NCBI GenBank assembly: GCA_921293015.1 | Contig: OV121097.1 | Coordinates: 18,413,924 to 18,477,923, forward strand | Source: Phorcus lineatus | Taxonomy: Eukaryota > Mollusca > Gastropoda > Trochida > Trochidae | DNA: 64,000 nt | Direction of reading: 5' to 3' | In this document: positions 60,753 through 64,000 of the stretch, one piece after another | Layout of the letters: each line of letters begins with the position of its first letter | Numbering within the stretch: the stretch's first letter is position 1 | The notes under the pieces: generated by a model | Databases searched by the model: none | What the model was told of the DNA's origin: nothing | The model's input: only the letters and a program-made list of their open reading frames with translations | Position numbers and translations under genes: made by a program

Positions 60753-63700
60753 CTACCATGTCATTGATTCCTCTTGGAATTTCAGTACCGGACTATTCTC
60801 GGAGTAAAACTGTGAATACCACCGTCTGTGTTTAGCTATGATACTGTCCTCCTTTGATTTGGCGTAAAGAGGTTTGTTTTCATATCTCTTGTTATTCCAT
60901 ATCATGATGTCCCTCTCAACCTGCAATTAATAGGTACACAATATTCATCTTATTTGGCAGGTACTGCAATCTTATGGCTGACTAAAACAAACATGACATA
61001 AAACAAATTACGACTTGAATCTTTGCGGGATGTACACGTGCATAATACGAGGATACGTCTACGCCAACCAACGCAGGCATAGTATGAAAGTAAAGGCAAT
61101 CGCATCTGTAGCTCAGGTTTAAGAATGATTGAAGACAAGTGAAGAGAAACTATGAACTAGTTTTTATGTGTTCTCCACCCTGCGGGGTCATTTTACGATG
61201 CCTTTTGGCAATTTAAGTTAACCAATTACCTTGTACTATGAAATTACAATAACATGAATATATATATCTATGTATCTATGTTTGTATATATTCTAAAACT
61301 AAAAGACCAACCGGTTTCACACAAATGTGATACATGTATTATATATATATGGCCAATATATAGTACGAAACCATGTTCAGTCGTTAGACGTATGCCGGTC
61401 TAAAATTTAAAAAATGCGCTAGAAGGTACTTAACTGATAAACACTAAACGACAGAGAAAATTTCTAAAACAACTGTTATCAAAAGCGTGTTTTATTGACC
61501 ATAAAATCGAGTTAGATGAATGAATCACAAAATGTGATAGGCGGAATTGCAGGACATGCCAACACATATTAGAGGTCAAGTCATTCACCTTTAGAAATAA
61601 CTCAGAATAACGTCATGAATTACGTCCCTTACCATTGTTAACGCTACATGCGGAGCAACAATATCTAATACAACGAATAATACCCCGATGGTCACATTTG
61701 TGTGAAACCGGTTGGTAATGAACTAATATGTAGATATGAAGATGTTATCCACAATGTTAAGCTACAATCGATTGTTACCAATGTTAAAACGAGGGCTTCA
61801 GTTGATTGTTAAAAGTTTTCGTTATGCTTTGTGGAACAAGTTAAGGGTCTGGTTGTCTTTGTTTTCTTACCAAAAACGTAAGTTTTCCTGACAATATTTT
61901 CCTGTTCTGAAAGTGGCATCCTCATACAAAAAGTTTTGATTTACTTAAGATTTCTGCGTGAAAATTCTAATACATAATAATTTAGTTAAGACTTTGAATA
62001 ATTGTTCTAAGAAGCATGAAGAACGCTATTTTTTCCAAAATGTAGAAGTTTTGGAGTATAGAGCATGTTGACCTGCCAATCCTTAGATGGCCTTCCAGAG
62101 AACCCGTATGTAATATGCTTGTTGCATGTCCTCACACTTTAAGATAAAACCTTTCTTAAGTTATTTTAGAGATATTTTTCCGATCGTTTTCAAACCCGTG
62201 CCGAAATATCATTATCATAATCTGCATAAATATTGCGCACTTACGCGTCTTTAAACTTTGTTCTGCAAATGTCTTTGTTAATCTTTTCTAAGTCTTTAAC
62301 TTAACTAAAGTACGCAAATAAAACGTTTAGTGTATTTGTTGTGACGACATGTCTATTCAATTCTATTAAAGGTAAATTTCACGCTCTTCAGGATTGTAGG
62401 CGGGATTCAAAGTTAAATTTGCACCAATTACCACTGAATACAAGATAGGTCAATGGCTAATGCTTTAAAAGGACAGTTTATAATGGCTATACACTTTAAT
62501 GCGATGTCTTAAACAATGACAGCAGATAATTAACTTGAATATCAGTATACAAAGATTATATTCAACTTATTTAATCCTCCTAACTATATTGATTTCCGAA
62601 GAAAAATAAAACAATGAAGAATGCCGGACCTCCACTAAATAATGTTACAAACCTCCGTTTGACAAACAATGTTTCAGCTTCCTAAGCAAATTGGTTTTGG
62701 GAAGGCAGTTGTTTTAAGAAAATAAAAACCTCGCCAATGTTGTTGAGGGAATTGTAGGTTATTGGTTTCGAAAATGAAACAAATAATGGTTCAGCACCAT
62801 GGTCTCAAGAGTCTTCAAAGGGAGCCTCAATTCTTCAATTCGTAATAATCATTTTCAAAGAAGTATTTTGAACAAGTGACCATTGAGAAACCAAATGAAC
62901 ACAATGTAAAACTTATTTGTTATTTATACAACTGTCTGTTTATAGGATTTTGGCTACGGTCTTGTGAAGAGGACCGAGGTAAAATGTTGACCCCTTTGGC
63001 CAACAACAGAAATAAAGTCCTGATGCGGAAAAACATGTTTTAAGTAAGGAATGGGAAAAGGAACAATTAAGCCAACTTTGACAACCTTCGAGCGATTTAT
63101 TTCTGTCATGTTCCTAATTATCCGATATACCTGAATTGCTTCCGCCAGCATATAGAACTTTGCTAGGACTGTAGGCATCCTGCTTTGTACGTATATATTG
63201 TGGATGAGCTTCTGTTTGATTGGTCCCAAGGGCAGCAGGTTGTGGATCATCACGCCCCGTCCGAATATACCACAGTCCATCTCCAGATACACGAACGCTG
63301 GTCCTATCTGAAACCACACCTCCATATCATCAGTGTATCTTAATTTAATTATCTATCTGTTGAACTGTTACAAATACTGCTCATATTAACAAAATGATTT
63401 TAAGGTCTGTTATTTCTATCTAAGATAGTTAAGCACTTTCATTCTACAACTGATTTCAACATTCTGAGAGTGATTCAACAAGTCGCACTGGGATTACGTG
63501 AAACTTCTAATTCCAGATGTAACTCTAACCTAACCTATTCCACTACTATTCCATTGCAACTAACCATACTTCTTCGATCCTGGCTAACCTATATATACTA
63601 TTTCTGCCGCTGCAGCTTGTCAGTCGTTCAGGTGAGGTGATAAGGGGTTTAACGCTGCTTTCAAGAATTTTACTTATATCGCGGCTGCTAGTATTATTGT

Positions 63701-64000
63701 CGGAAAACCCACAACATCACTGTGGCTATGAATTGCGTTGAAACCTGCTATACTTGAATCCACTCACAAATAAAGGAACAGACAAAGCTAAATTTTGTTA
63801 CGAAAAAATAATATAACTTGATAGAAATGTGACATATATGACGTTGACAATACATCGGTATTATAATTGAAAAAAATTGGTATGATAAAACGAATTATTG
63901 ACTTCATGTGAGGCTGATCCAATACATGTGATATTCATTGAGGAGAGTACCTGTTTAGCCTTAACTGCCATGTCTAAAGCCGACAGATGCATACCACATA
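60753..64000 (-). CDS. Cholesterol 7-desaturase, DAF-36/Neverland-like (Rieske oxygenase), 3' part
   Basis: Three exons read on the reverse strand: 64000-63951 (runs off the window; [16 protein letters not shown], donor gtactc), 63307-63131 ([20 protein letters not shown], then [16 protein letters not shown] and FYMLAEAIQ, donor gtatat) and 60920-60753 ([19 protein letters not shown], then [15 protein letters not shown] and ...EESMTW, stop TAG at 60755-60753). All joins are phase 0 with good AG/GT. The WNNK...[10 protein letters not shown] ending is the hallmark of the C-terminal catalytic domain of the DAF-36/Neverland family, which converts cholesterol to 7-dehydrocholesterol at the ER membrane; this is family knowledge. 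The Rieske [2Fe-2S] part lies beyond the right edge. The 2.2-kb intron (60921-63130) shows no exon or recognised element; intron 63308-63950 contains a SINE fragment. Confidence 0.88.
60921..63130. other. Intron of the sterol desaturase gene
   Basis: AT-rich. A near-identical inverted pair, aaccggtttcacacaaatgtg near 61310 (shortened here as ccggtttcacacaaatgtg) and cacatttgtgtgaaaccgg near 61695, brackets about 400 bp, which may be a small inverted-repeat element. Confidence 0.5.
61311..61713. mobile_element. Possible small MITE with ~20-bp inverted ends
   Basis: The left end reads accaaccggtttcacacaa and the right end ttgtgtgaaaccggttggt, exact inverted matches about 400 bp apart, inside the desaturase intron. 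No coding frame is visible. The flanks (aaaag left, aatga right) show no clear duplication. Confidence 0.65.
63631..63748 (-). mobile_element. Truncated SINE (3' part only)
   Basis: Matches the tail and body of the 52257-52559 SINE (gggtttaacgctgctttcaag, shortened as ggtttaacgctgctttcaa, then atatcgcggctgctagtatt, written here in part as cggctgctagtatt) but lacks the tRNA-like head. It lies in an intron of the desaturase gene. Confidence 0.85.

Overview
The window is from an animal nuclear genome. It has spliced genes with GT/AG introns, long AT-rich non-coding stretches, LINEs, tRNA-derived SINEs, cut-and-paste DNA transposons and two large tandem-repeat arrays. I infer a mollusc, probably a gastropod. 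The reasons are a SINE whose 3' part carries a motif of the type (g)tgagt..tttaacgccgctttcaa, which I associate with mollusc genomes, and a pappalysin and a DAF-36/Neverland-type sterol desaturase with lophotrochozoan-like sequence. No species name can be justified.

Genes. (1) Positions 743-10969, + strand: the 3' half (14 exons, about 805 codons) of a pappalysin (PAPP-A family) metalloprotease gene. It covers the ECDDGN...GDGCS cysteine repeat, the LamG-like/linker region, a series of sushi/CCP modules and the last LNR module, and ends in an unusual lysine-rich tail. The catalytic half lies to the left of the window. Intron 3 holds a decayed LINE. (2) Positions 60753-64000, - strand: the last three exons in view of a DAF-36/Neverland-like cholesterol 7-desaturase; the 5' part lies to the right of the window. 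(3) Positions 46045-50571, + strand: a complete four-exon gene for a 133-residue secreted cysteine-rich protein with consistent splice phases; I do not recognise the family. (4) Positions 27243-37857, - strand: the first two exons of an apparent paralogue of gene 3, with the same intron phases and the same C-x5-C motif.

Mobile elements. Three copies of a transposon with ~60-bp terminal inverted repeats lie at 15.3-20.6 kb; one has a perfect 9-bp target duplication. Two copies (30583-35747 and 51570-55174) belong to an unusual family whose ~210-bp inverted termini are arrays of a ~20-bp motif; both have perfect 5-bp target duplications. The second copy sits inside a SINE and itself contains another SINE, so three nested insertions can be resolved from their target duplications. 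A 1230-bp element with an 8-bp duplication (40029-41258) and a second LINE on the - strand (about 41370-44085) with its own insertion complete the set.

Tandem arrays. A ~60-bp minisatellite (24462-26672) has a higher-order period of 838 bp. A 145-bp satellite (about 55955-60240) has a higher-order period of 1597 bp (11 monomers) and lies inside an element with TAGCTCATCAG-type ends. Diverged relics of the same 145-bp unit occur at 18.3-18.7 kb. The many 65-residue open frames in the 145-bp array are repeat artefacts, not genes.

The genes show no operon-like or pathway relationship. The shared theme is accumulation of nested repeats between and inside genes with long introns.
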